This document shows, piece by piece, positions 56,227-64,000 of a stretch of DNA of 64,000 bases (the stretch's first letter is position 1; the number at the start of each line of letters is the position of its first letter). Below the pieces are notes generated by a model. It did no database searches. It was not told where the DNA came from and was given only the letters and a program-made list of their open reading frames with translations. Origin of the DNA: Neorhizobium lilium (GTDB lineage Bacteria > Pseudomonadota > Alphaproteobacteria > Rhizobiales > Rhizobiaceae); assembly GCF_004053875.1 (NCBI RefSeq), contig NZ_SBIP01000003.1, forward strand, positions 806,001 through 870,000. Direction: 5' to 3'. Made by a program: the position numbers and the translations under genes.

Positions 56227-58947
56227 TTATGCCACCAACGTTCGAAATATACCACTCTTCATGTCAAGAGTCTCGTAGGAACCGTCTTCCACCACTGAGC
56301 CTCTGTCGAATACGATAACACGGTGAAACATTCGTGACAGGGATGTGTTCGACAAAACCCACACCACTGAGGGATTATTATCCTGCTCCTGCAGGAATTG
56401 AAGCACGTTCTTTACAATCTCTTCCTGGACCCGTCGGTCGAGCCCCGGAAGCGGCTTATTGAAGATGTAATAGTTCGATCTGCGAATTAAAGCCCTTGCT
56501 AAACTAAGTTTGTGTCTTTGTACCAGGGTCAGCCGTCGACCGCTGGCGCCCACGTCGTAAGAAAGGCCTAGATCGATGAAGCTGTCGTAGAGGCCCATCT
56601 CGCGTGTCAGGCGCGCCGCGATCTTGCGGATCTTGACCGGCGCATCGGGGCTGCGATGGGTCAGCTTGCCGAACAGGATGTTTTCGCGCAGCGTCGCCGC
56701 GCCCATGTAGCGGTGAGGGTCGTAGCGCTCTATCCGGTCGCGCAGCGCTGCCGGCAAATTGGTGTAGAAGAGGTCGCGGGCGGCGACGATCTGGTCCATG
56801 ATGTCTTTGCTCAGCACGCCGAAGCGGTAACGCGGCTCGATATAATAGAGGCTGAGCTTGACGATGGCCTTCCGCTCGTTTTCGCTGACGGCAAGGCCTG
56901 GCTTGCGGCGGCGTTTCTGCATGAACTGCTGGTAGAAGCCGATGTCATCGACCGTAATGTGTTCCATCTGCTGGAAGAGCGGGTGCTCCGGCGGCAGACC
57001 GGCGAAGATTTCCACCACGTTCTCGGCGATCGTCAAACCCATATTGTACAGGAGCTCGAACAGGTTTGCGGTCTTCAGGACCTCGAAGACATATTCGCCC
57101 TCGGCCACTTCCGCATCGAAGGCCGTCGTCTGCCGGCTCGCGGCAAAGAGCAGGTTTTCACGAACGGTCGCTTCCTTGTTGTAGGTGCTGAAATCGAAAT
57201 GCGCGACGATGCCGCCGATGCCGGCCTTGTCGAGCTCCTCGCGCAAGGCGAACCGCATCTGCACGACGCGCTCGGTCAGAACAGGGTTTTCCTTCGGATC
57301 GACGAAGGAATGGAGGGCAAGCTCCATGACGTCGGGTGTCAGCTGCACCGCGTCCAAGGCCCCGGTGATCGACCGTGCCAGATCGTCCGGCCCGCCCGTG
57401 GAGACGGAGGTGGAGCGGATGTCGATCCAGTCCGCATCCGGGTGATGGATGGAATTGCCCGCGCGTTCCGCTTCCTCGATCTCCCAGCGACGGGCCGTTG
57501 CATCGTCCGCATTCTCCGGTTCGGGGGTGGAAGGTGCATGCTTCAGCCCATAGAGCAGATTGTCCTTCAGGGTGCCGTGGAAGAAATAGCTGTCGGACGA
57601 GGCATAGGTGATCTGCCGTCCCGTCACCGCCTCCGGCAGCTCCAGCAGCTCGGTCTCGCCCAGCATAACCCTGCCGGATGTCGGCCAGACGGCCCGACCG
57701 AAGGCCTCAGCGACTGACTCGGCGCCGATCCCTGCATTGTCGACCATGGCGACTGTTTCGCCGATGTCGATCTTCAGCGTCACGTTCTCGGCCACATGCG
57801 CACCGCTCCCGTCCGAAATGGTCAAGTTCAGGGTGGAAAGTGGGTGCGGTATGTGATCCGGCATCTTCAGCGAAAGCGTCTGCAGCGCCGGATCGAGCAG
57901 TTGGCCGGGTTCGAACTGTTCGCGCACCTGTTCGTATTTCACCTGCACGTCCTGGCGGGCCTGGTCCCAGTCGATCAGTTCCTTGAGCGGCCCCGGCAGA
58001 TCCTTGTAGGCATTGATGACCGCTACCAGCTGGCCGACATCGAGCGTTCCGCGCAGTGCGAAATAGCCGCCGATCGAGTAGAACAGGAAGGGTGTCAGCT
58101 GGGACAGGAAGTTATTGACGAATTTGACGAGGAATTTCCAGTAGTAGAGGTCGTAGCGGATCCTGTAGATCTGCCCGAGCCGATACGAAATGTCGGCGCG
58201 CTCGTAGTTCGTCGTGTCATAGGCATGGATCGTGTCGATACCGTCGACGATCTCGCCTACCTTGCCGGCTAGATGCCGAGCCGTGATCTGCCGCTGGCGG
58301 CCAAGATCGATCAGCCGCCGACGCATCTTCGGGATGATGCCGATCTGTATTCCCACCATCAGCCCAGCGATGAGACCTAGCCACAGATTCTGCAGGATGA
58401 TGAAGAACAGTGCCGCCATGGCTTGCCCGCCAAGCAGTGCCGGCTGCACGAAGGCATCGCCGGTAAAGCCGCCGAAGGGCTCGACCTCGTCCTTGACCAT
58501 GCTGGAAACTTCCGCCGCGCGCACCTGGCGCATGGTGGTTGGCGGAAACCGCAGCAGTCGGTCCACAAGCTCATAGCGGATGCGCCGCAGCAGGCGCTCG
58601 CCAAGCTTGCCCTTGAAATTGTTGATGTAGAATTTGAACAGCCCGTTGATGATGACGAGCAGCAGGAAGACGGCGCTCAGCGCCATCAGCATTTCCAGGC
58701 GGGTAAGATCGAAGCCGTCGAAGCTGATCGACCACTGCACGACGGGGATCGTGTAGGAGAAGTCGAGAAAGGCCTTGGTGGCGCCTGGCGTTTCGAATCC
58801 GCCCCCTTGGATAGGCCCGTTGATGATCTGCTTCGGCAGGTCGAAGGCCATGAAATAGGGGATCATCGAAAGCAGCACGATGCCCAGAATAAAGATCTGA
58901 TGGGGACGCGTGTGGTTCCAGATATAACGGAGTAGGTTTTTTTCCAT
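56227..58947 (-). CDS. ABC-exporter-like protein with degenerate, enlarged nucleotide-binding domain
   Basis: The 906-residue protein has an N-terminal exporter-type membrane domain (helices near 18-36, 85-107, 168-203 and 271-300) and a C-terminal region of about 530 residues, twice the size of a usual nucleotide-binding domain. Walker A reads VDNAGIGAES (about 402-411) without the Lys; the signature is ASGRRLTL (801-808) and Walker B is IFNKPLPGLD (828-837), with NK for the DE pair; the switch His is missing in VLSNTSLSR. The motif following the Q loop, T-(L/V)-(K/R)-(E/D)-N-(L/I)-L, occurs three times (about 459, 593 and 751). It probably does not hydrolyse ATP unless it pairs with another ATPase. 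ATG 58947 is chosen; the frame extends to 59058. Confidence 0.85.
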   Translation of the reverse strand: MEKNLLRYIWNHTRPHQIFILGIVLLSMIPYFMAFDLPKQIINGPIQGGGFETPGATKAFLDFSYTIPVVQWSISFDGFDLTRLEMLMALSAVFLLLVIINGLFKFYINNFKGKLGERLLRRIRYELVDRLLRFPPTTMRQVRAAEVSSMVKDEVEPFGGFTGDAFVQPALLGGQAMAALFFIILQNLWLGLIAGLMVGIQIGIIPKMRRRLIDLGRQRQITARHLAGKVGEIVDGIDTIHAYDTTNYERADISYRLGQIYRIRYDLYYWKFLVKFVNNFLSQLTPFLFYSIGGYFALRGTLDVGQLVAVINAYKDLPGPLKELIDWDQARQDVQVKYEQVREQFEPGQLLDPALQTLSLKMPDHIPHPLSTLNLTISDGSGAHVAENVTLKIDIGETVAMVDNAGIGAESVAEAFGRAVWPTSGRVMLGETELLELPEAVTGRQITYASSDSYFFHGTLKDNLLYGLKHAPSTPEPENADDATARRWEIEEAERAGNSIHHPDADWIDIRSTSVSTGGPDDLARSITGALDAVQLTPDVMELALHSFVDPKENPVLTERVVQMRFALREELDKAGIGGIVAHFDFSTYNKEATVRENLLFAASRQTTAFDAEVAEGEYVFEVLKTANLFELLYNMGLTIAENVVEIFAGLPPEHPLFQQMEHITVDDIGFYQQFMQKRRRKPGLAVSENERKAIVKLSLYYIEPRYRFGVLSKDIMDQIVAARDLFYTNLPAALRDRIERYDPHRYMGAATLRENILFGKLTHRSPDAPVKIRKIAARLTREMGLYDSFIDLGLSYDVGASGRRLTLVQRHKLSLARALIRRSNYYIFNKPLPGLDRRVQEEIVKNVLQFLQEQDNNPSVVWVLSNTSLSRMFHRVIVFDRGSVVEDGSYETLDMKSGIFRTLVA

Positions 58948-59320
58948 CAGCAAATCTTCGTCCGGGGCGGCGACAGATAAGCCGTCAGCCGGAAGGTTAA
59001 GGGGAACATGATATAGGCCATTGCTTGAGTCATGCAAATCCGTCCGAGCACCAGCCATTTATCTTAGTATTCACTGATATTGTAGCTGCCCATGGATGCG
59101 GGGATGAACTGCCTGAGCAAAACTTATGGAGCGCGCGGAAAAAGCTTCCTAAACCCCTTCGTACCTTGCCAGCCAGGGGTTTTGAGTGCGGCTGATACGA
59201 CCACGCAAATGTGATTGCGTTTTCCGCAAGCCGGTCTTCCACCCACAGTTTTGTTGAAGGACGCGCTTGGCGTGAATCACGCACCCTTTACACTGCATCC
59301 GGGTCAGGGAGCCGAATACT
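58948..59320. promoter_or_regulatory. 373-bp divergent promoter region with inverted repeats
   Basis: Between the ABC-like gene and the LacI-type gene. AAACCCC (59151-59157) and GGGGTTT (59176-59182) are 7-bp arms of a hairpin, and a symmetrical operator candidate lies at 59203-59220. No gene or ncRNA is evident. Confidence 0.45.
59203..59220. promoter_or_regulatory. Candidate LacI-family operator
   Basis: ACGCAA (59203-59208) and TTGCGT (59215-59220) are perfect arms around a 6-bp centre, giving an 18-bp palindrome in the size range of LacI-family operators. It lies 100 bp upstream of the LacI-type gene and could control it, the ABC-like gene, or both. Confidence 0.5.
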
Positions 59321-60349
59321 ATGCCGCACCGGCGCATCGGAATGCAGAGAGTAACATTGCTGGATGTGGCCTCTGCCTTGGGAGTAAGCTCCATCACGGT
59401 GTCCAGGGCGTTGCGCGAACCGGAGAAAGTGTCGTCCACCCTGCGCGACCGTATTCTCCGGCAGGTGGAGGATATGGGCTACGTGCCCGATCTAGCCGCA
59501 CGCGCACTGGCCAGCCGCCACAACGGCATCATCGGCGTGCTGACGCCGGCGCTGACCGACCTCGCCTTCATAGGCATCATGGCCGGCATCGAGGAAAGGG
59601 TGCGGTCGTCCGACCTGCGCATTCAATATGCCAATTCCCACTACGATTCGGATATGGAATTCCGCCAGCTCCAGCTTTTCCTGTCGCAGCATCCGGCCGG
59701 CATCGTGCTGACCAGCCTGCAGAAGGAGCAGCGGGTCGTCGATCTTTTGAGTGGAGTTCCTTGTCCCGTGGTGCAGATCGTCGATATCGAACTGGTGACC
59801 GTTGGCATTTCACTTGGCATCAGTCACCGGGAAGCTTCCGCCACGGCCGTGCGCCACCTTCTTGAATGCGGATACAGCCGCGTCGGCATGATCGCGGGAC
59901 GGCGCAGCCTGCGCTCCCAGCGACGCCATGAAGGCTATATCATGGTCATGCAGGAGGCTGGAGGCTACGACCCTGCACTGGTCGAGACGGAGGCTTCCGT
60001 CAACAGCGTCGAGCTTGGCTGCCGGCTGTTGCGCCAATTGCTTCAGCGAGTGCCGGATCTCGATGCGGTCTTCTGCGAGAATGACGATCTTGCGCTCGGC
60101 GTCCTTTTCGAGTGTCGGCGGCTCGGAATTCGGGTGCCGGAGGATTTCGGCATTTGCGGCTTTAACGATCTCGACTTCGCTGCCTGTAGCGAGCCGGGAC
60201 TGACCACAGTGCACGTGCCACGCTTCGAGCTCGGCTACCGTGCCGCCGAGCTGCTGATCCGGGCCGTCGCGAACGGCGGCAAACGCAACCATGTGGAGCA
60301 CATGCCTTTCGAGCTGATCCAGCGCGGCTCCACACGCCGCGTTCAGTAG
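59321..60349 (+). CDS. LacI-family transcriptional regulator
   Basis: The 342-residue protein has the N-terminal LacI HTH (VTLLDVASALGVSSITVSRALREPEKVSSTLRDRI) with the hinge helix DLAARALASRHNG, then a periplasmic-binding-protein-like effector domain (IGVLTPALTDLAFIGIMAGIEERV, GYSRVGMIAGRRSLRSQRRHEGYIMVM, AVFCENDDLALGVLFECRRLGIRVPEDFGICGFNDLDFA, LTTVHVPRFELG). It resembles the GntR/gluconate subgroup; the effector is unknown. GGGAG precedes ATG 59321; ATG 59342 is also possible. Confidence 0.93.
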   Translation: MPHRRIGMQRVTLLDVASALGVSSITVSRALREPEKVSSTLRDRILRQVEDMGYVPDLAARALASRHNGIIGVLTPALTDLAFIGIMAGIEERVRSSDLRIQYANSHYDSDMEFRQLQLFLSQHPAGIVLTSLQKEQRVVDLLSGVPCPVVQIVDIELVTVGISLGISHREASATAVRHLLECGYSRVGMIAGRRSLRSQRRHEGYIMVMQEAGGYDPALVETEASVNSVELGCRLLRQLLQRVPDLDAVFCENDDLALGVLFECRRLGIRVPEDFGICGFNDLDFAACSEPGLTTVHVPRFELGYRAAELLIRAVANGGKRNHVEHMPFELIQRGSTRRVQ

Positions 60350-60480
60350 CAGCCCATGAAGCATTCCAAGCGGCCATTCATCCAGACAATGCCGGCGTGC
60401 GAACTCTTTCGCCGCCCTGCGGCCTTGACCGAAAACTCAGGAAGCGTATTGCCCAGCCTCCTTATCGAAGGGAGGCTTCC

Positions 60481-61437
60481 TTGAAAGCGCTGGCTGCATT
60501 CTCTGCCATGGTTGGCAGAACATTCGCTCTTTGGGTCATTCTGTTTGCCGTGCTCGGCTATCTTCTGCCGGACGTGTTCAAGCAGATCGGCCCCTACATC
60601 GTCACCCTGCTTGGCATCATCATGTTCGGCATGGGTCTCACCATTTCCGTGGACGACTTCCGCGAGCTTGCCAGGCGACCCTATGAGGTGGCGATCGGCG
60701 TCGTGGCGCATTTCGTCATCATGCCCTTGCTCGCCGTTCTCCTGACCCGGATCATTCCCATGCCGCCGGAAGTCGCCGCAGGCGTCATCCTCGTCGGCTG
60801 CTGCCCGGGCGGCACGTCGAGCAATGTGATGACTTACCTTGCCAAGGGCGACGTGGCTCTGTCGGTCGCCTGCACGTCCGTCACCACGCTTGCTGCGCCC
60901 ATCGTCACGCCCTTCCTGGTCTGGATGTTCGCCAGCCAGTATCTGCCGGTCAACGCCTGGGCCATGTTCCTGTCGATCCTGCAGGTGATCATCGTGCCGC
61001 TGGCGCTGGGCTTCATCGTCCAGAAACTGCTGCCGGGCGTCGTGCGCAAAACGCTGCCGATCCTGCCGCTCGTCAGCGTCGTCGGCATCGTCCTGATCGT
61101 CGCGGCGGTGGTCGGCGCATCCAAGGGGGCAATCGCCCAATCGGGCCTGCTGATTTTCGCCGTCGTCGTCCTGCACAATGGCCTGGGCTATCTGCTCGGC
61201 TTCTTTGCGGCCAAGGCCCTCGGTCTCAACCTCTACAAGCGCAAGGCTTTGGCGATCGAGGTCGGCATGCAGAATTCCGGTCTTGGCGCTGCACTCGCCA
61301 CCGCTTATTTCTCCCCGATCGCCGCTGTGCCGAGCGCCATCTTCAGCGTCTGGCACAATATTTCCGGCGCGCTCCTTGCCAACTATTTCTCGGGTCGCAC
61401 GGACGGGGAAGAGCCGGTCAGGACTGTCATACGTTGA
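60481..61437 (+). CDS. Bile acid:sodium symporter (BASS) family transporter
   Basis: The 318-residue protein has about nine helices and the BASS marks LGIIMFGMGLTISVDDFRELARRP, PPEVAAGVILVGCCPGGTSSNVMTYLAKGDVALSVACTSVTTLAAPIVTPF and GMQNSGLGAALA. Bacterial members carry pantoate, keto acids or bile acids with Na+. The start is likely TTG 60481, five bases after GGGAGG; ATG 60508 is an alternative. The LacI-type gene upstream, at 131 bp, may control it. Confidence 0.9.
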   Translation: MKALAAFSAMVGRTFALWVILFAVLGYLLPDVFKQIGPYIVTLLGIIMFGMGLTISVDDFRELARRPYEVAIGVVAHFVIMPLLAVLLTRIIPMPPEVAAGVILVGCCPGGTSSNVMTYLAKGDVALSVACTSVTTLAAPIVTPFLVWMFASQYLPVNAWAMFLSILQVIIVPLALGFIVQKLLPGVVRKTLPILPLVSVVGIVLIVAAVVGASKGAIAQSGLLIFAVVVLHNGLGYLLGFFAAKALGLNLYKRKALAIEVGMQNSGLGAALATAYFSPIAAVPSAIFSVWHNISGALLANYFSGRTDGEEPVRTVIR

Positions 61438-61443
61438 TAATCA

Positions 61444-61467
61444 ACGGGGGCATTCGGCCCCCGTTTT
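61444..61467. terminator. Terminator between BASS gene and cysN
   Basis: ACGGGGG (61444-61450) pairs with CCCCCGT (61458-61464) with one more C-G pair inside, followed by TTT. It lies between two convergent genes. Confidence 0.8.
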
Positions 61468-61486
61468 CAACGTCCGTCACATGGCA

Positions 61487-63001
61487 TCAGATGTCGCTTG
61501 CCGCGTCGGAAAAGAACTCGACGGCCTGGGCGGCGGTCACGCGGCGGATCTCCGTCTCGTTGCGACGCTTGAGGAAGATGTCCGTCGCCATCAACTGCTC
61601 CGCAAGGTCGGCCGGCAGCGAAAGGATGACCCGTTCGCCGTCCCGATGAATCTCGATGCCGCCGAAATCCTCGCGCTTGGCGGTGATCATCCCGCCTGCA
61701 ACCGTGTTCAGCGTGTCCGGATCGATCAGGATGAAGGCGCCGGTGGAGCGGTTCTGCTCGTAGGTGTCGAAGATCGCCTGCTCCTGAAAGGAGAGCCGAA
61801 CCTTGCCGATCGCGTTCATGGCAAGCGTCGAGGCGTGCGGCAGCCAGTTTCCCGTCGAGAGCTCCAACTGCGACACCGGCTCGATCATCACCCGCTGCCG
61901 CCGCGTACCGCTTTTCAGCCAATAGCGCTTGCCGGGCTCGATGCCGCCCGGCTGAAGCGCCACGAGATGCCCGTCGAAGTGAAGGCCTGTCATCGGCTGG
62001 ACGTCGATCGAGACGATCATGTCGCCGCGCGACACGTCCACCTGGCGGTCGAGTACCAGGGTAACGGCATCGCCCGCGACGGCGGCATTGCGCACCAAAT
62101 CGAAGGTCACGATCTGCTTCACATTGGCGACCGTGCCCGAGGGCAGGATGGCGACCGAATCGCCGGGTCTGACTGCGCCGCCAGAAACAGTGCCCTGGTA
62201 GCCGCGGAAGCTTTCGCCCGGGCGCGACACGCGCTGGACCGGCAGACGGAACCCGCCCGCCTGGGCCGAGCGCACCGTGGCAAGCTCCAGCGCCTCGACA
62301 AGCGTCGGCCCGTCATACCAGGGCATGGCGCCGTTGCCGGCGGGAAAGACGACATTTTCGCCCTTCAGCGCCGACATGGGAATGGCGGTGATCTGGCGAA
62401 TACCGAGCCCTTGCGCAAACTGCCGGAAATCATGGCTGATCTGCTCGAAGATTGCCTTGTCGTAACCAACCAGGTCGATCTTGTTGACGGCCAGCACAAA
62501 CTGCCGGATGCCCATTAGCGCCGCTATCGTGGCGTGGCGGCGGGTCTGTTCCAAAAGCCCCACCCGCGCATCGGCCAAGAGCACGGCAAGATCTGCAGTC
62601 GAGGCGCCGGTCGCCATGTTGCGCGTGTATTGCTCGTGGCCGGGCGTATCCGCCACGATGAAGGAGCGGCGGTCTGTCGCGAAATAGCGATAGGCGACGT
62701 CGATCGTGATGCCCTGCTCCCGCTCGGCCTGCAGGCCGTCGAGCAGCAGCGCGAAATCGGGCAGGCCGAGATCGTTCTGGCCACCGCTATCGCGCGCAAG
62801 GGTCACCGCCTGATCTTCCTTGACCGCCTTGGTGTCCCAAAGCAGCCGGCCGATCAGCGTGGACTTTCCGTCGTCCACGGAGCCGCAGGTGATGAGCCGC
62901 AACGGTCGCATATCCCGCGCTCCGGCCTTGGCCAACGATTCGGCGAAGGGAAGAATGGTCGCGCCGGTGGATGCGGCGATCGTGCTTGCAGGAGCCGTCA
63001 T
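61487..63001 (-). CDS. cysN: Sulfate adenylyltransferase subunit 1 (GTPase)
   Basis: CysN is the GTPase subunit that drives APS formation from sulfate and ATP by CysD. The 504-residue protein has G1 GSVDDGKSTLIGRLLWD, G3 DTPGHEQYTRNMATGAS, G4 NKIDLV and two EF-Tu-like beta-barrel domains (VSRPGESFRGYQGTVSGG). It ends after the barrel, so there is no fused APS kinase (CysC) as in the NodQ-type proteins. ATG 63001 shares one base with the cysD stop. The frame runs to 63346 but that part overlaps cysD. Confidence 0.95.
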   Translation of the reverse strand: MTAPASTIAASTGATILPFAESLAKAGARDMRPLRLITCGSVDDGKSTLIGRLLWDTKAVKEDQAVTLARDSGGQNDLGLPDFALLLDGLQAEREQGITIDVAYRYFATDRRSFIVADTPGHEQYTRNMATGASTADLAVLLADARVGLLEQTRRHATIAALMGIRQFVLAVNKIDLVGYDKAIFEQISHDFRQFAQGLGIRQITAIPMSALKGENVVFPAGNGAMPWYDGPTLVEALELATVRSAQAGGFRLPVQRVSRPGESFRGYQGTVSGGAVRPGDSVAILPSGTVANVKQIVTFDLVRNAAVAGDAVTLVLDRQVDVSRGDMIVSIDVQPMTGLHFDGHLVALQPGGIEPGKRYWLKSGTRRQRVMIEPVSQLELSTGNWLPHASTLAMNAIGKVRLSFQEQAIFDTYEQNRSTGAFILIDPDTLNTVAGGMITAKREDFGGIEIHRDGERVILSLPADLAEQLMATDIFLKRRNETEIRRVTAAQAVEFFSDAASDI

Positions 63002-63954
63002 CAGAAATACCCCTCGCGCTTCTTCTTTTCCATCGAGCCGGACTGGTCGCGGTCGATGGCGCGGCCCTGGCGTTCGGACACTGTGGCGATCTCCAGTTCG
63101 GCGATCACCTCTTCCAGTGTCGTCGCCGAGGAGCGGATTGCGCCCGTCAGCGGGAAGCAGCCAAGCGTGCGGAACCGGATCATCCCGTGCTGCACCTCTT
63201 CGCCGGGCAGAAGCTCCAGCCGGGGGTCCTCGGCCAGGATCATCATGCCGTCGCGCTCCACATAAGGGCGTTCTGCCGCGTAGTAGAGCGGCACGAGCGG
63301 GATGTCTTCCGCCTGGATATAGCGCCAGATATCCACCTCGGTCCAATTGGAGAGCGGGAAGGCGCGGACGCTCTCGCCCTTTTTGATCATGCCGTTATAG
63401 ATATTCCAAAGTTCCGGCCGTTGGTTGCGCGGGTCCCATTTATGGTCCGGCGTGCGGAACGAGTAGATCCGCTCCTTGGCGCGAGAAGCTTCTTCGTCAC
63501 GTCGCGCACCGCCGAAGGCGGCATCATAGCCGCCGGCGTCCAGCGCCTGACGCAACGCCTCGGTCTTCATGATGTCGGTATAGATCGAGGAACCGTGGGT
63601 GAAGGGCGTGATGTTTTCGGCCTTGCCTCGCGGATTGCTATGCACGACGAGGTCCAGATCGTATTTCTCCGCGATCTCGTTGCGGAACTCGATCATCTCG
63701 CGGAACTTCCACGTCGTGTCCACATGCAGGAGCGGGAAGGGCACGCGACCTGGGAAGAAGGCCTTGCGCGCCAGATGCAGCAGCACGGACGAATCCTTGC
63801 CGATGGAATACAGCATCACCGGGTTTTCGAACTCGGCGGCCACTTCGCGGAAAATGTGGATGGCTTCGTTTTCGAGGGCCTTCAGGTGGGGATCGAGCGG
63901 CGGTCTGGAAACGGGTGGATTTTTGACTTCCGTTTCCTGGGCAGACAATGGCAT
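63001..63954 (-). CDS. cysD: Sulfate adenylyltransferase subunit 2
   Basis: CysD makes APS from sulfate and ATP, the first step of assimilatory sulfate reduction. The 317-residue protein has the PP-loop [56 protein letters not shown] and the C-terminal LRFRTLGCYPLTGA-type stretch (here [15 protein letters not shown]). ATG 63954 follows GGAG in the upstream leader; ATG 63987 is also in frame. The gene is complete, and cysH may lie just outside the window. Confidence 0.95.
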   Translation of the reverse strand: MPLSAQETEVKNPPVSRPPLDPHLKALENEAIHIFREVAAEFENPVMLYSIGKDSSVLLHLARKAFFPGRVPFPLLHVDTTWKFREMIEFRNEIAEKYDLDLVVHSNPRGKAENITPFTHGSSIYTDIMKTEALRQALDAGGYDAAFGGARRDEEASRAKERIYSFRTPDHKWDPRNQRPELWNIYNGMIKKGESVRAFPLSNWTEVDIWRYIQAEDIPLVPLYYAAERPYVERDGMMILAEDPRLELLPGEEVQHGMIRFRTLGCFPLTGAIRSSATTLEEVIAELEIATVSERQGRAIDRDQSGSMEKKKREGYF

Positions 63955-64000
63955 TGCGGTCTCCGGTACGTCTAAAATCACAAACACAAAATTGGGCGGG

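Overview
The window looks like a chromosomal segment of an alphaproteobacterium of the order Rhizobiales (Hyphomicrobiales), probably Rhizobiaceae. Base composition is GC-rich. It carries several gene neighbourhoods familiar from rhizobia and agrobacteria: cytochrome oxidase subunit III / SURF1 / ispH / thrB / rnhA, then thrC / M16 peptidase / acetyltransferase, then ccrM, and mutY / DUF721 / dsbA-like / smc / ppdK. The genus cannot be fixed from sequence reading alone. No rRNA, CRISPR array, integrase or complete insertion sequence was seen.

Layout. 0-15 kb is mostly core metabolism: respiratory assembly (coxC tail, SURF1), isoprenoids (ispH), threonine biosynthesis (thrB, thrC), RNase HI, a peroxiredoxin, a DsbD-like periplasmic protein, YqgE, CsbD, a zinc peptidase and a large GGDEF-EAL protein. 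A toxin-antitoxin (TA) module sits between coxC and SURF1, and its toxin carries an in-frame stop. 15-22 kb holds a large autotransporter with 207-bp internal repeats, a HAD phosphatase, an ArsR regulator diverging from two small ferredoxin-like-fold proteins, and a Na+/H+ antiporter. 22-35 kb is a cell-cycle and DNA-maintenance block: the GANTC methyltransferase CcrM, MutY, DciA/DUF721, SMC and PPDK. It is interrupted by a degenerate S24-type regulator and by a repeat-rich 0.6-kb gap. A second TA module at 34.8-35.3 kb also has a broken toxin, here a frameshifted ParE.

35-40 kb has accessory enzymes and envelope proteins and a tRNA-Pro(CGG) with a good promoter. 40.5-59 kb looks like a surface-glycan region: three glycosyltransferases, a GT32-like transferase, a polysaccharide deacetylase-like protein, a further GT4 enzyme, a nucleotide-sugar dehydrogenase, a methyltransferase, and a two-gene unit of a cNMP-fold protein and an unusual ABC-exporter-like protein. 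A four-gene yejABEF-type peptide importer lies inside it. 59-64 kb has a LacI-type regulator, a BASS-family transporter and the sulfate adenylyltransferase genes cysD-cysN.

The most unusual items are these. (1) The ABC-exporter-like protein at 56227-58947 has lost the Walker A lysine, Walker B glutamate and switch histidine, and its nucleotide-binding domain carries three copies of the T-(L/V)-(K/R)-(E/D)-N motif region; it is closely coupled to a cNMP-fold protein lacking the usual phosphate-binding arginine. (2) Two independent TA modules both have dead toxins and intact antitoxins. (3) Two elements of 267 bp with imperfect terminal inverted repeats lie about 85-100 bp upstream of ppdK and of the GT32 gene. 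(4) An S24-fold regulator next to ccrM has lost its protease dyad.
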